17,013 bases of DNA, from positions 1-17,013 of the forward strand of contig DGDY01000274.1 in the NCBI GenBank assembly GCA_002385675.1. The letters run 5' to 3'. Below the pieces are notes generated by a model. It did no database searches, was not told the DNA's origin, and worked only from the letters and a program-made list of their open reading frames with translations. The translations under genes and the position numbers were made by a program. The stretch comes from Anaerolineales bacterium UBA3940. GTDB lineage: Bacteria; Chloroflexota; Anaerolineae; Aggregatilineales; UBA3940. Positions 1 to 7,262 of the stretch are shown in pieces (the stretch's first letter is position 1; each line of letters begins with the position of its first letter).

Positions 1-1
1 C

Positions 2-844
2 GTCGACGATGGCAGCCGCGATAACAGCTTCGCGCGGCTGGCGGCGATCCACGCGCAGGACCCGCGCTGGCGGGTGATCCGCTTCCGCCGCAACTTCGGG
101 CAGACGGCAGGGCTGACCGCTGGCTTCGAGGCGGCGCGTGGCGAAACCGTCATCACCATGGACGCCGATCTCCAGAACGACCCGCGTGACATCCCCCGGC
201 TGCTGGAGAAAAAGGCCGAAGGCTACGACATCGTGAGCGGCTGGCGTGTCAATCGCAAGGAGCCGTTTTTCAGCCGGCGCCTGCCGTCACTGCTCGCCAA
301 CACGCTAATCTCCCGCGTGACCGGCGTGCGGCTGCACGACTACGGCTGCACGCTCAAGGCGTACGACCGCGAGGTCGTCAAGAACATCAGCCTGTACGGG
401 GAGTTGCACCGCTTCATCCCCGCCGTGGCCAGTTGGATGGGCGTGACGATTGCCGAGGTGCCGGTCAACGACCGCGAGCGCCGCTACGGGGAAAGCAAAT
501 ACGGCATCGGGCGCACGTTCAAGGTGCTGCTCGACCTGCTCACCGTGAGCTTCTTCCTGAGCTACGGTACGCGACCCTCGCACATCTTCGGCGGGCTGGG
601 CATCCTGATGGGCGGGCTTGGCTTCGCTATCAACCTGTACCTGGTTTACATCAAGCTGGTACTGGGACAGGCCATCGGCGACAGGCCGCTGCTGCTGCTC
701 GGCGTACTGCTGATGATCGTCGGCGTACAGATGCTCAGCATCGGGCTTGTCGCGGAGATTGTGACGCGCAGCTACTACGAGCCGCACGGCAAACCCACGT
801 ACATGGTCCGCGAGCGATTGGAGGGCGAGCCGTCCGTCGAGTAG
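2..844 (+). CDS. GT2 polyprenyl-phosphate-sugar synthase (DPM1/ArnC/GtrB-like), 5' truncated
   Basis: Family 2 glycosyltransferase that would transfer a sugar from a nucleotide donor to polyprenyl phosphate on the cytoplasmic face of the membrane. The frame is open to the window edge and begins at VDDGS, the first acidic motif of the GT-A fold, so the N-terminal strand and start codon lie outside. Visible features in order: VDDGS, RRNFGQTAGLTAGF, the metal-binding DADLQ motif, GWRVNR, GCTLKAY, the RRYGESKYG loop typical of ArnC/GtrB/DPM1 proteins, and two C-terminal membrane segments ending near IGDRPLLLLGVLLMIVG. About 280 residues are present of a usual 310-350. A full-length paralogue lies at 14092-15135, sharing IGDRPLLLLGVLLM and SKYG. 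It is followed on the same strand by a GT-C gene that could use the lipid-linked sugar it makes. The sugar cannot be told from sequence. Confidence 0.9.
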   Translation, partial: VDDGSRDNSFARLAAIHAQDPRWRVIRFRRNFGQTAGLTAGFEAARGETVITMDADLQNDPRDIPRLLEKKAEGYDIVSGWRVNRKEPFFSRRLPSLLANTLISRVTGVRLHDYGCTLKAYDREVVKNISLYGELHRFIPAVASWMGVTIAEVPVNDRERRYGESKYGIGRTFKVLLDLLTVSFFLSYGTRPSHIFGGLGILMGGLGFAINLYLVYIKLVLGQAIGDRPLLLLGVLLMIVGVQMLSIGLVAEIVTRSYYEPHGKPTYMVRERLEGEPSVE

Positions 845-880
845 GCACTGAATTGAGTTATAACAATAGATGGTCTTAAG

Positions 881-938
881 TAGGGGCAGGTCTATTGATG
901 CAGTCGATGTAGAGCCGCGCATCACGGCCTGCTCCATA
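881..938 (+). repeat. Hairpin repeat, copy A
   Basis: A 58-bp element between the GT2 stop and the GT87 start. It begins TAGGGGCAGGTC and ends GGCCTGCTCC. Bases 883-892 can pair fully with 926-935 in RNA, with two G-U wobbles, and TGATGC (896-901) pairs with GCATCA (919-924), giving one long hairpin. The same element recurs at 2524-2583 in the same orientation, matching at about 45 of 60 aligned positions. The related bare palindrome at 2368-2396 shares its ends. It resembles a dispersed REP/MITE-like intergenic element. It carries no open frame. Confidence 0.8.
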
Positions 939-987
939 GCTGTTAAGTAAACGAGTCTGTAGGCCAGGCCCACTCTTAGGAGATGCC

Positions 988-2337
988 ATGCTAGCGATGC
1001 TGGACGGGTTGAGACGATACCGCAAGCGACTCCTCTTCGCCCTTATCGCCGTGATGCTGCCCCTCGCGCTCATCTCAACGGTGCGCGGGGTGACGCAGCT
1101 CGCCGGCGACCCCGACCCCTGCGACCTGACACCGTACTGGATATCCGCCCGTCTCGCCCGTGACGGCGCGAACCCCTACCGCGTGTACCAGGAGGACTTC
1201 GAGCGGGTGCGCGGCTACGTCCCCGACTCGCCCGACTTCGCCACCCGCTGCGACGTCACTCTGGAAGAGCGCCCGCCGCTCACCACGCCCACGCACATCC
1301 TGCTGATGCTGCCGTTCAGCCTGCTGGGCCTGCGCGGAGCCGCCATCGCCTGGGCGCTGGTGCAGGCGCTGAGTGCCGTGCTGATCCCGCTGGTGACGTT
1401 CCAGCTTAACCCGCGCCTGCCGGGCTGGGGCGTGCAGGCGCTCGGCGTGCTGCTGTTCCTCGCCTGGAGCCCCACCCGCATGGCCATCGGGCATGGGCAG
1501 ATCACCATGCTGGTGATCCTGCTGGCATCGGCGTCCATCCTGCTAGCATGGTGGCGGCGACCGGGCTGGGCGGGCCTGCTGCTCGGGCTGGCGCTGACCA
1601 AGTTCACACTCGCCGGCGGGCTGCTCATCGCGCTGTTTGTCTACCGACATTACCGCGCCGCCGCCGTGGCGCTGCTCACGCAGATCGCCGGGTTTCTGCT
1701 GCTGGCGATCATCGTCGGGGAGTCGCCTATTGCGACCGTGCAGGCGTATACCTCGCTCGCCTCGACCAACGCCGAGGTACAGGCGGGCATCGCCAGCGGC
1801 GTGATCTCAGCGGATCGCTGGCTGCAGCCGCTCGGGTTCAACGCGACGCTGGCCTCGCTCGTAGCGATCACTATCGGGGCCATCCTCACGCTGGCGCTGC
1901 TCCTGCCGCGCTACCTCGACGATCTGCTTGCCACCCGGCGCGCGCCCGGCCCGCGCTCGCCGCAGGACATGCACCGGGCCAACCTGCTCGTCACCGCGCT
2001 CATCCCGGTAACGCTGCTGTTTACCTACCACCGTGTCTACGACCTGCCGTTCCTGTTCGTGCTGGTGGCCCTGCTGGCAGGCGTGCGCCTGCCGGACGAC
2101 GCCGGAGAGGGGCAGGCCCGCCGCTACCTGATCTGGCTCGCGGCGGTCGTGCTGATCAGCGCCGCACTGCTCGTGCCGCCGAGCCTGATCGCGTGGCTCG
2201 TTGCGACCGAAGAACTGCTCATGACGGGCGTGCTGGTGCTGGCGCTCGCTGTGTCGATCTGGCTGGTGTACGAGGGCGAGGGCATCACCGCAGAGCCGGA
2301 GCGCACGGAAGCGGCGCAGGAGGTGGCTGCGCGGTGA
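988..2337 (+). CDS. GT87/DUF2029 polytopic glycosyltransferase
   Basis: Integral membrane GT-C protein of the DUF2029 (GT87) family. Characterised members such as actinobacterial PimE-type enzymes transfer mannose from polyprenyl-phosphate-mannose on the outer face of the membrane. Length is 449 aa. A first membrane helix (about residues 14-32) is followed by an external acidic loop with CDLTPYW and GANPYRVY. Further on come PPLTTPTHILLMLPF, the family-like GHGQ, GLALTKFTLAGG, YRHYR, LLFTYHRVYDLP and VPPSL, among roughly ten hydrophobic segments, then a charged cytoplasmic tail. The ATG at 988 is preceded by AGGAG at 978-982. A later ATG at 997 is worse spaced. A paralogue with the same GHGQ, YRHYR, LLFTYHR and VPPSL landmarks lies at 15132-16475. 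It probably acts with the preceding GT2 enzyme. Acceptor and sugar are unknown. Confidence 0.88.
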   Translation: MLAMLDGLRRYRKRLLFALIAVMLPLALISTVRGVTQLAGDPDPCDLTPYWISARLARDGANPYRVYQEDFERVRGYVPDSPDFATRCDVTLEERPPLTTPTHILLMLPFSLLGLRGAAIAWALVQALSAVLIPLVTFQLNPRLPGWGVQALGVLLFLAWSPTRMAIGHGQITMLVILLASASILLAWWRRPGWAGLLLGLALTKFTLAGGLLIALFVYRHYRAAAVALLTQIAGFLLLAIIVGESPIATVQAYTSLASTNAEVQAGIASGVISADRWLQPLGFNATLASLVAITIGAILTLALLLPRYLDDLLATRRAPGPRSPQDMHRANLLVTALIPVTLLFTYHRVYDLPFLFVLVALLAGVRLPDDAGEGQARRYLIWLAAVVLISAALLVPPSLIAWLVATEELLMTGVLVLALAVSIWLVYEGEGITAEPERTEAAQEVAAR

Positions 2338-2367
2338 GGGGATGGGGATGGGGTTGAAATGAGGCCA

Positions 2368-2396
2368 GTAGGGGCGGGTCTCAGACCCGCCCCTAC
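2368..2396. repeat. Perfect 14-bp palindrome with shared repeat ends
   Basis: GTAGGGGCGGGTCT (2368-2381), a single C, then its exact reverse complement (2383-2396), 31 bp past the GT87 stop codon. The arms match the ends of the longer repeats at 881-938 and 2524-2583 (TAGGGGCRGGTC and GACCTGCCCCTA). It therefore looks like a minimal, interior-less member of the same family. The stem could also terminate transcription of the upstream gene, although no T-run follows. Confidence 0.8.
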
Positions 2397-2428
2397 CAGT
2401 CAGGTATGAAGCATGATGTTCGTAGATC

Positions 2429-2489
2429 GGGAGCCGCGTAAGTGGCCAAAAACGCTTCTAGCGTTTTGCACATTCGCGGCGAACCTCCC
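2429..2489. other. Large nested hairpin
   Basis: Inner stem AAAACGCT (2449-2456), loop TCT, AGCGTTTT (2460-2467). A second paired block GCCGCG (2433-2438) matches CGCGGC (2475-2480), and an outer GGGAG (2429-2433) faces CTCCC (2485-2489), with internal loops between them. On the + strand the inner stem ends in TTTT, which gives a weak terminator-like character for the GT87 transcript. No second copy was seen in the window. Confidence 0.6.
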
Positions 2490-2523
2490 ACTGCGACGAT
2501 TAGCCAGCCTTAACTGATAGACA

Positions 2524-2583
2524 TAGGGCGGGGTCTATTGATGCGGTCAATGCGGAGCATCGCGCATCACGACCTGCCCCTAC
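2524..2583 (+). repeat. Hairpin repeat, copy B
   Basis: A 60-bp direct copy of the element at 881-938. It begins TAGGGCGGGGTC and ends GACCTGCCCCTAC. The inner arms TGATGCG (2539-2545) and CGCATCA (2563-2569) pair perfectly, while the outer arms carry two or three mismatches at 2529-2531. It has a 2-bp insertion relative to copy A just before the shared GCGCATCACG. Together the copies bracket the GT87 gene. Confidence 0.8.
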
Positions 2584-2646
2584 CGACGCAGACCTGTAAG
2601 GTTAATCGATTATCTCGTTCGCCTCCCCGTCATACGGAGTGGGGCC

Positions 2647-2675
2647 GGGGTGAGGTCAATTTACCCCCTCACCCC
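2647..2675 (-). terminator. Inverted repeat over the stop codon of the GT39-like gene
   Basis: GGGGTGAGG (2647-2655) and CCTCACCCC (2667-2675) form a perfect 9-bp stem with an 11-nt loop. On the - strand the stem contains the TGA stop of the last operon gene (2669-2671). It has no following T-tract, so it is at best a factor-dependent or 3'-protective structure. The adjoining GGGCCGGGG (2642-2650) and TTTACCCC (2660-2667) also occur as GGGCCGGGA and TTTACCCC at 5401-5437, beside the other operon hairpin. Confidence 0.4.
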
Positions 2676-4267
2676 TCCGGCGGCAGGCCCAGCCGGTACA
2701 CCGCGATATTGCCCTCAAACCATCTGCTGCCCAGCAGCCCGCCACCCTGCTGCGCCTCCAGGTACTCGCCGAAGGCCGCCATGCGCGGATCGTCCGACCA
2801 GCGCAGGACCAGCCACACGCGCTCACCCGCCCCCTCGCAGGCGCGGAGCTGCGCGAGCAGCGTCGCATCGTCTGCCGTGGGGTCCACGTCGCAGGCAGGC
2901 GCCTCGCCGGGATAGTACCAGTCGAAGCTCTGGCGGATCGTGACCGTCTCCTCCAGGTTGCCGAAGTCCGACCCGAACGCGATCAGGTCATCCTCACCGG
3001 CGTTCGCCTCGACAAACGCCGCCATCTCGTCCCACTGCTCTTTGATGTCACGGGCGTAGTACTGCTGCAGCGAGAAGGCCAGCAGCGCGGCAACCAGCCC
3101 CACCGAGAGCACCTCCGGCACGGCATCGCCGAGCGTGACGAGCACCACTGCCACAAGCAGGTACATCGCCGGGGCCGCCGGGCTGAGGTAGCGCTCGACA
3201 TACATCGGCAGGACGGTGAAGGACGACAGGTAGGCCAGCACGATCGGCCCGGCAAACCAGAACAGCACGAGCACGGCGCTGCGCTGCCATTGCTCCGGCT
3301 GCGAGCGAACGCGCCGGGGTGTCGCCCGCAGCGTGGCGAGCCACTCCCGCCCGCCGCGCCGCCAGATCACCACGAACAGCGCCACCGCAAACACAAGCAC
3401 GGCGGCCAGCGCAGGCAGCCAGCGCACGTAACGGATGCCGAGGATCATAAAGTTGACGACGGTGCGCACCGGCTCCCAGATCGGCGGGGCCTCCAGCCAC
3501 CACGGCGCCAGCCCACCGCCATCCGGCAGCGTGGAGGTGTCCGCGACACCGTTAGATGCCCGCACGAAGCGCAGCAGCACCGTCGGCGCTGCGCCGACGA
3601 CGATCAGCGCTTGCGAGGCCAGCCAGGCGGGGAGCCTCGCGCGGTGGGCTGGCTTCCACACGAGCAGCAGCAGGAAGAACAGCCCCAGCGCCCCGATGAA
3701 CAGCGCGGCGGAGAGCGGGTGCGCGTAGAAGAGCGCCACCCCGGCCAGGGCGAACAACAGGAAGTGCCGCAGCCGCCCTGTGTCGAGCGCCTCGATGAAG
3801 AACAGCGCCGCCGCCAGCGTCAGGAGCATCACCAGGCTGTAGTAGCGGTACTCCTGCGAGTAGTACACGTGAAAGGCCGACAGCGTCATGATCAGCGCTG
3901 CGATGAAGCCCACCTTCCGGCTGAACAGCTTTTCTCCAACGAGATACATCAGCGGAATGGACAGCGCACCGCACAGCGCCGAGAGCGAGCGTGTGGCCGC
4001 CTCCCCCGTGCCGAAAAGCTGCACCCACACATGCCCCAACAGCGGGTAGAGCGGCGCGCGCGCCGAGCGGAACAACTGCCGCAGCAGGTCGCCGGTTGGC
4101 TGGTCGGTCACATGGACCATGATGATCTCGTCGAACCAGTAGCTCTCCGCGCCAAGCTGGTAGACGCGCAGCGCCGCGCCCAGCACGAACACGCCCACAA
4201 GCGCCGCGAGCGCGGCACGGTCGCGCGCCGCCGCCCGCCCCGGAGCAGCCGCCTCAGCAGTTCTCAT
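2669..4267 (-). CDS. GT39/PMT-like membrane glycosyltransferase (PMT_2 domain)
   Basis: GT-C family glycosyltransferase of the PMT_2/ArnT/RgtA type. Relatives transfer a sugar from a polyprenyl-phosphate donor to a lipid, glycan or protein on the outer side of the membrane. Length is 532 aa. An N-terminal helix (about residues 20-37) is followed by the catalytic-type acidic pair in YWFDEI (D46, E47). The family block follows, with SARAPLYPLLGHVW, LFGTGEAATRSLSAL and SAFHVYYSQEYRYYSL. About ten membrane helices precede a soluble C-terminal domain from about residue 400. The ATG at 4267 has GGAGGT at 4276-4281. It begins 22 nt after the stop of the UPF0104 gene and is the last gene of the - strand operon. 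Donor sugar and acceptor cannot be read from sequence. Confidence 0.88.
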   Translation of the reverse strand: MRTAEAAAPGRAAARDRAALAALVGVFVLGAALRVYQLGAESYWFDEIIMVHVTDQPTGDLLRQLFRSARAPLYPLLGHVWVQLFGTGEAATRSLSALCGALSIPLMYLVGEKLFSRKVGFIAALIMTLSAFHVYYSQEYRYYSLVMLLTLAAALFFIEALDTGRLRHFLLFALAGVALFYAHPLSAALFIGALGLFFLLLLVWKPAHRARLPAWLASQALIVVGAAPTVLLRFVRASNGVADTSTLPDGGGLAPWWLEAPPIWEPVRTVVNFMILGIRYVRWLPALAAVLVFAVALFVVIWRRGGREWLATLRATPRRVRSQPEQWQRSAVLVLFWFAGPIVLAYLSSFTVLPMYVERYLSPAAPAMYLLVAVVLVTLGDAVPEVLSVGLVAALLAFSLQQYYARDIKEQWDEMAAFVEANAGEDDLIAFGSDFGNLEETVTIRQSFDWYYPGEAPACDVDPTADDATLLAQLRACEGAGERVWLVLRWSDDPRMAAFGEYLEAQQGGGLLGSRWFEGNIAVYRLGLPPEG

Positions 4268-4289
4268 CCGTGTCTACCTCCAGCCTCTC

Positions 4290-5336
4290 TCACGCCCGGT
4301 CCGTGACACTCGCCGCCTCCGGCCTGACGGGCGGCTCCGGCGGCTCGCCGGGCGTATCGTCCCGCTGGTTCGCCAGCCGGATGCCGGGGTATAGCACACC
4401 ACCCACCAGCCCCGCTGCGAGGTTCTTGGCGCGCACCAGCACGATCGCCGACAGCCCGACCGTCGCGGGCAACCCGATACGCGGGTACAGCAGCACGTAG
4501 GCCCACTCCTGCAGGCCGTAGCCGTTGAACGTCAGCGGTAGCATCGCCACGACCATGATGATAGGCACGAGGATCGCCACATCGAGCAGCGACACCGGCT
4601 GGTGGAACGTCAGCGAGCACAGCCACACGTTGAGGATCGCCAGCACGTAAAAGACCAGCGACAGCAGGAAGGCCGTTACCAGCGCGCGCCTGCGGCCCCT
4701 GTAAGCGTGCAGCGCGTCATAGAAGCGGCGGAACTTGCCGAGCGCCGCCTGCGCCAGCTTGAAGCGGGCCACCCGCTCGACGGTAGAGAGCAGGCGCGGG
4801 TCGAGCACCAGCCACACGATGCCCCCCACCCCGGCGAGCGCCAGCGCGAGGGCCAGCGTCAGCGCCCGGTCGTCAAAGAGCGTGAGGTTCGTCAGGAACG
4901 AGACAACAGCCAGCAGCGCCAGCACCAGCAGCCCGGTGAACCGCTCCATAAACACCGACGCCGCCCCGCGCGCGTGGTCGCCGATGTGGCTGCCCACCTC
5001 GACTATCCGCACCACGTCCCCGCCGACGTTCGACGGCAGGAAGTAGTTGAAGAAGTACCCGGCCAGATACAGCTTGACGAGGTAGAAGAAGGCCACGTCG
5101 TGCCCTTCCGCCCGCAGCAGCGCCTGCCACTTGGCTACACTCACACCGGCCAGCAAGGGTGTCACCAGCACGGAGAGCGCCAGATAGCGCAGGTCCGCGC
5201 CGCGCAGCGTGTCGAGCAGGTCCGCCAGCCCTACGCGCCGCAGCACAAGGGCCAGCAGCGCCAGTGTAATGCCGACGACGATGATGGTGCGCAGCCGCTT
5301 CTTCATGAGTCCGGTACTTCCTGCCTTTCTGCTCAT
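4290..5336 (-). CDS. LPG-synthase-TM / UPF0104 (AglD-like) membrane protein
   Basis: Polytopic membrane protein of the lysylphosphatidylglycerol-synthase transmembrane family (UPF0104, PF03706). Members without the soluble LPG synthase domain are common in glycan clusters and are often proposed to flip lipid-linked sugars or lipids. Length is 348 aa. Landmarks: KRLRTIIVVGITLALLALVL (first helix), NYFLPSNVGGDVVR (about residues 96-110), ERFTGLLVLALL and LPLTFNGYGLQEW (family pattern P-x-x-x-x-G-x-G-x-x-E). The C-terminal tail is proline-rich and probably cytoplasmic. The ATG at 5336 has a GGTGGAG-like site directly upstream. A second ATG at 5306 is also possible and starts right at the basic patch before the first helix. 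It lies 114 nt after the epimerase gene, with a hairpin in between, and 22 nt before the GT39-like gene. Confidence 0.85.
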   Translation of the reverse strand: MSRKAGSTGLMKKRLRTIIVVGITLALLALVLRRVGLADLLDTLRGADLRYLALSVLVTPLLAGVSVAKWQALLRAEGHDVAFFYLVKLYLAGYFFNYFLPSNVGGDVVRIVEVGSHIGDHARGAASVFMERFTGLLVLALLAVVSFLTNLTLFDDRALTLALALALAGVGGIVWLVLDPRLLSTVERVARFKLAQAALGKFRRFYDALHAYRGRRRALVTAFLLSLVFYVLAILNVWLCSLTFHQPVSLLDVAILVPIIMVVAMLPLTFNGYGLQEWAYVLLYPRIGLPATVGLSAIVLVRAKNLAAGLVGGVLYPGIRLANQRDDTPGEPPEPPVRPEAASVTDRA

Positions 5337-5381
5337 GCTCCACCCCCTCCGCGAGCATTCGCCCTACCCGGCGGCTCGCCT

Positions 5382-5402
5382 CCTCCCCCTTGCAAGGGGA
5401 GG
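5382..5402. other. Hairpin between operon genes
   Basis: CCCCTTG (5386-5392) and CAAGGGG (5393-5399) are adjacent exact complements. The stem extends by CCT/AGG after a one-base bulge (C5385). It lies in the 114-bp gap between the epimerase stop and the UPF0104 start and is followed by GGGCCGGGAGGGGG. It looks like a dispersed GC-rich intergenic palindrome. On the - strand it could weaken read-through or protect the upstream message, but there is no T-tract. Confidence 0.5.
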
Positions 5403-5450
5403 GCCGGGAGGGGGTTCCTGGGTTGGCGGTTTACCCCGGACGCCAGCGGG

Positions 5451-6452
5451 CTATACATACCCGTGCTCGCGGTACCACTCGTACGTGCGGCGTAGCCCCT
5501 CGCGGAGCTTCACGCGGGGGCGGTAGCCAAGCTCTCGCTCCGCTTTGCTTATGTCAAACGCCCGGTTCTGCCGGAACCAGTCCACGCGCCGCCGGAAGAT
5601 CGGCGGGGTGCGGTTGAGCGCAGTCGACACATCCTCGACGGCGGCTGCCGCCGCCCGCAGCGGCCAGAACGGCAGGTGAACGATCCGCACAGGCCGCCCC
5701 TGCACCTCGCCCACAATCCGCACCAGGTCGTTGAGCGTGTAGTACTCCTTATCCGCAATGAGGTATGTCTGCCCCCGCGCCTCGGGCCGCTCGGCGGCCA
5801 ACTCGAAGGCGTCCACCAGGTTATCGATGTAGAGCGGGTGGTACGTGACCTCTCCGGAGCCGAACATCGGGAATACCCCGTGGCGCGTCTGGCGGAACAG
5901 CATCACCCATCGTTCCGGGTCGCCCGGCCCGTAGATCGCCGCCGGGCGCAGGATGGTCACATCCATCCCCCCGGCGATGAACTCGTGCGCCACCTGCTCG
6001 CCCTCGTACTTGGTCTGCTGGTAGAAGTCCTCCGGCGCAATGGGCGCGGTTTCCGCCGCCGGGGGGTTCTCGACGTTGCCGTGCACGCCGCATGTGCTGC
6101 AGTAGATCACCTTCCGCACGCCCGCCTCTCGCGCGGCTTCCAGCACGATCCGCGTGCCGTGCACGTTGACCTCCCGATACACCTCGTCGGGCAGGTCAAT
6201 GCGCCGGAACGCCGCCGCGACGTGGTGCACAACATCCACCCCGCGCATGACCTCAGCCATGAGCGCGCGGTCCGTCACCGAGCCCGGGCACATCTCCGCG
6301 CCGAGCCGCTCCAACTCGTCGTAGAACAGCCCGCGCTGGTTGTCCAAAACGCGCACGTGGTGGCCGCGCTCCAGCAGCCGCCGTGCAAGGTGGCTCCCTG
6401 TGAAGCCCGTCCCCCCCGTGACGAGTACCGTCTGCCTGCCGTTATTCGCCAT
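5451..6452 (-). CDS. NAD-dependent sugar epimerase/dehydratase (extended SDR)
   Basis: Extended short-chain dehydrogenase/reductase that would epimerise, dehydrate or reduce a nucleotide sugar in the cytoplasm. Numbered from the ATG at 6452 (333 aa): the Rossmann motif GGTGFTG at 13-19 (GxxGxxG), LDN after the second strand, a Ser-Thr pair in YCSTCG (118-120), and the catalytic YQQTK (Y144, K148). LRPAAIYGPGD is the usual substrate-domain loop. An in-frame GTG at 6455 abuts the ribosome site AGGGAGGT (6456-6463), so the ATG three bases later is better spaced. It starts 33 nt after the methyltransferase stop. Closest in feel to UDP-glucose 4-epimerase or dihydroflavonol-reductase-like sugar enzymes. 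The substrate cannot be assigned. Confidence 0.88.
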   Translation of the reverse strand: MANNGRQTVLVTGGTGFTGSHLARRLLERGHHVRVLDNQRGLFYDELERLGAEMCPGSVTDRALMAEVMRGVDVVHHVAAAFRRIDLPDEVYREVNVHGTRIVLEAAREAGVRKVIYCSTCGVHGNVENPPAAETAPIAPEDFYQQTKYEGEQVAHEFIAGGMDVTILRPAAIYGPGDPERWVMLFRQTRHGVFPMFGSGEVTYHPLYIDNLVDAFELAAERPEARGQTYLIADKEYYTLNDLVRIVGEVQGRPVRIVHLPFWPLRAAAAAVEDVSTALNRTPPIFRRRVDWFRQNRAFDISKAERELGYRPRVKLREGLRRTYEWYREHGYV

Positions 6453-6485
6453 CACACCTCCCTGTTATCCCCCTAGCCGTCGTGG

Positions 6486-7262
6486 TCACTTGTTGACCGT
6501 CGCCCGTGCGATGAGCTTGTACCCGCTCGTGAAGAACAACAGCCGGTCAAGCTGGGCGAACAGCCACACCACCGGGTACACGAGCGAGTACAGCCGGAAC
6601 AGCGCCCGGTTCGCGCCGAGGTCGTCCCCGGTGACGACCTGCCCCTTGCGTCCGTCCTCGCCGCGCCCCTTGATCCGCGCCACGCCAAAGCGGATCGCCG
6701 TGTCGATAAGCTCGGAGAAGGCCTTCGAGTACGTGCGGCACACCTCGACGGTGAAGCAGCCGTCGAGCAGCGCCGCGAGCGACTCCGGCGTGTAGCCGGG
6801 CCGAACATGCCCGTGCGCCTCATCGGTATCACCGAGTGCGTATCGCAGGCGGCGCAGCCAGTTGTCCTTCGCATGCGGCACGTTGACGATAAGCCGCCCG
6901 CCCGGCTTCATGATCCGGTGCAGTTCCACGATGAAGGCCCGGTCATCGTCGATATGCTCAAGGAAGTCCACGATCACTACCCGATCAAACGTGTCGTCAG
7001 GAAATGGCGTCGCACTCCCGTTGATCTGGTAGACCCGCTCGCCGACGAGACGCGCAATGGCCTGCACCGTGCGCTCGTCGAGGTCGGCGCTGGTCCACTC
7101 GCCGCCCCGCTGCCGCAGCAGGGCGCTGATCACGCCGTTATCCCCGCCCACGTCGAGGCAGCAGCACCCGTCCGTCGGCCCGAGCAGCGCGGTGATCTCG
7201 CGCAGCTTGCGCTGCTTCAGCACCGAGCGCTTATACAGTGCGATCGGCCAGTTCTGCGCCAT
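6486..7262 (-). CDS. Class I SAM-dependent methyltransferase with hydrophobic C-terminus
   Basis: Rossmann-type methyltransferase of 258 aa, probably O-methylating a sugar or lipid-linked intermediate. Motif I is CLDVGGDNG (residues 35-43), followed by the acidic SADLDE, the DTFDRVVIVDFLEH motif and MKPGGRLIVNVPH. The last 40 residues contain a hydrophobic stretch (YPVVWLFAQLDRLLFF), suggesting membrane association. The ATG at 7262 has GAGAGGTGG at 7266-7274. An in-frame TTG sits just before it. This start lies 32 nt inside the 3' end of the GlpD-like gene, so translation is probably coupled. Embedded in the glycan operon, it most likely decorates the product. The acceptor is unknown. Confidence 0.85.
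   Translation of the reverse strand: MAQNWPIALYKRSVLKQRKLREITALLGPTDGCCCLDVGGDNGVISALLRQRGGEWTSADLDERTVQAIARLVGERVYQINGSATPFPDDTFDRVVIVDFLEHIDDDRAFIVELHRIMKPGGRLIVNVPHAKDNWLRRLRYALGDTDEAHGHVRPGYTPESLAALLDGCFTVEVCRTYSKAFSELIDTAIRFGVARIKGRGEDGRKGQVVTGDDLGANRALFRLYSLVYPVVWLFAQLDRLLFFTSGYKLIARATVNK

Larger units (their letters stand above)
2338..2668. other. Palindrome-rich convergent intergenic region
   Basis: This 331-bp gap lies between two converging genes and I see no credible gene in it. It holds at least five palindromic structures: a perfect 14-bp inverted repeat at 2368-2396, a large nested hairpin at 2429-2489, repeat copy B at 2524-2583, the 10-bp palindrome TAATCGATTA at 2603-2612, and an inverted repeat at 2647-2675 that runs into the stop codon of the gene beyond. 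A role in bidirectional transcript termination or in shielding 3' ends is likely given the convergent arrangement. None of the stems has a clean T-tract. Confidence 0.7.

Noticed and set aside
881..2583. Possibility that the repeats around the GT87 gene are insertion-sequence ends or a CRISPR array
   Set aside because: No transposase lies between them, there are only two long copies with no regular spacers, and I could not define target-site duplications.
3290..4306. Long + strand open frame opposite the GT39-like gene
   Set aside because: Same kind of antisense artefact: Gln/Arg/His-rich, low complexity, and lacking membrane or domain features, while the - strand gene has clear GT-C motifs.
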